Positions 25,767 to 25,852 of a stretch of DNA of 25,852 nt are shown in pieces. A program made the translations under genes and the position numbers. A model generated the notes under the pieces. That model saw only the letters and a list, made by a program, of their open reading frames with translations. It was not told the DNA's origin and searched no databases. This DNA comes from JAWWBG01 sp033721095 (GTDB taxonomy: Bacteria; Actinomycetota; Nitriliruptoria; Nitriliruptorales; Nitriliruptoraceae). The stretch lies in the NCBI GenBank assembly GCA_033721095.1, contig JAWWBG010000008.1, positions 1 through 25,852 of the forward strand. The letters are read 5' to 3'. Numbering within the stretch: position 1 is the stretch's first letter; each line of letters starts with the position of its first letter.

Positions 25767-25852
25767 ATGCAGGTCTGGATGCGGCTGCGGCCGATGGACG
25801 ACCCGGCCAAGTTCAAGGGCAAGAAGCTCGACCGCGAGATCGTGCGCCGCGC
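25767..25852 (+). CDS. Start of an unidentified gene, possibly an ABC transporter (partial)
   Basis: Only 28 codons are visible: MQVWMRLRPMDDPAKF, then a lysine-rich stretch ending EIVRRA at the edge. A good ribosome site (AAGGAA, about 6 bases upstream) and a -10 candidate support the start. The basic, amphipathic N-terminus resembles the cytoplasmic lead-in of ABC exporter subunits (membrane plus ATPase fusions), but this is a low-confidence impression. The rest lies outside the window. Confidence 0.55.
   Translation, partial: MQVWMRLRPMDDPAKFKGKKLDREIVRR

Overview
The window reads as chromosomal DNA from a high-GC actinobacterium. Three things support this: the very GC-rich third codon positions, a perfect actinobacterial LexA (SOS) box in front of recA, and the minus-strand gene order thyX - dapA - RNase J - ftsK - rodZ-like - rimO - pgsA - cinA - recA, the skeleton known from Mycobacterium and its relatives. 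The intervening genes are unfamiliar, so a deep-branching class (Nitriliruptoria or similar) is possible, but that is inference. No rRNA, tRNA, insertion sequence, phage gene or CRISPR array is visible.

Layout. Bases 1-404 hold the 5' part of recA on the minus strand, followed by a two-promoter DNA-damage control region (443-526). A plus-strand DEDDh exonuclease gene (to 1794) has its catalytic N-terminus just behind an in-frame ATG-TAG. Bases 1821-6048 form a tight minus-strand operon, rodZ-like > rimO > pgsA > cinA, with two 4-base GTGA overlaps. A small plus-strand exported membrane protein (6169-6483) and the DNA translocase ftsK (6509-8815, minus) follow. Bases 8976-11612 encode a cyclase-ATPase-TPR signalling protein (plus). 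RNase J and dapA (11619-14199, minus) share a transcription unit and are divergent from an unknown membrane protein (14262-15020, plus). A tandem, degenerate ThyX-like protein lies at 15039-16649 (minus).

The rest is accessory. A roughly 2,640-residue exported protein (16713-24635, minus) combines a class-3 lipase domain, about 1,550 residues of unrecognised beta-rich sequence, four to five PKD domains and a helical C-terminal module with a calcium-loop-like motif. A membrane-anchored SGNH/GDSL esterase (24938-25690, minus) lies upstream of it, and the start of an unidentified plus-strand gene reaches the window edge.

The minus-strand core covers DNA repair (recA), chromosome segregation (ftsK), RNA turnover (RNase J), lysine/peptidoglycan precursors (dapA), nucleotide metabolism (ThyX-like), phospholipid synthesis (pgsA), ribosome modification (rimO) and cell shape (rodZ-like). 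Plus-strand genes have been placed into its junctions. Most promoters that can be proposed carry a TAnnnT -10 element, and several facing gene ends share short inverted repeats that include the stop codons. The least explained items are the giant lipase-PKD protein, the split ThyX motif, and the missing start codon of the exonuclease.
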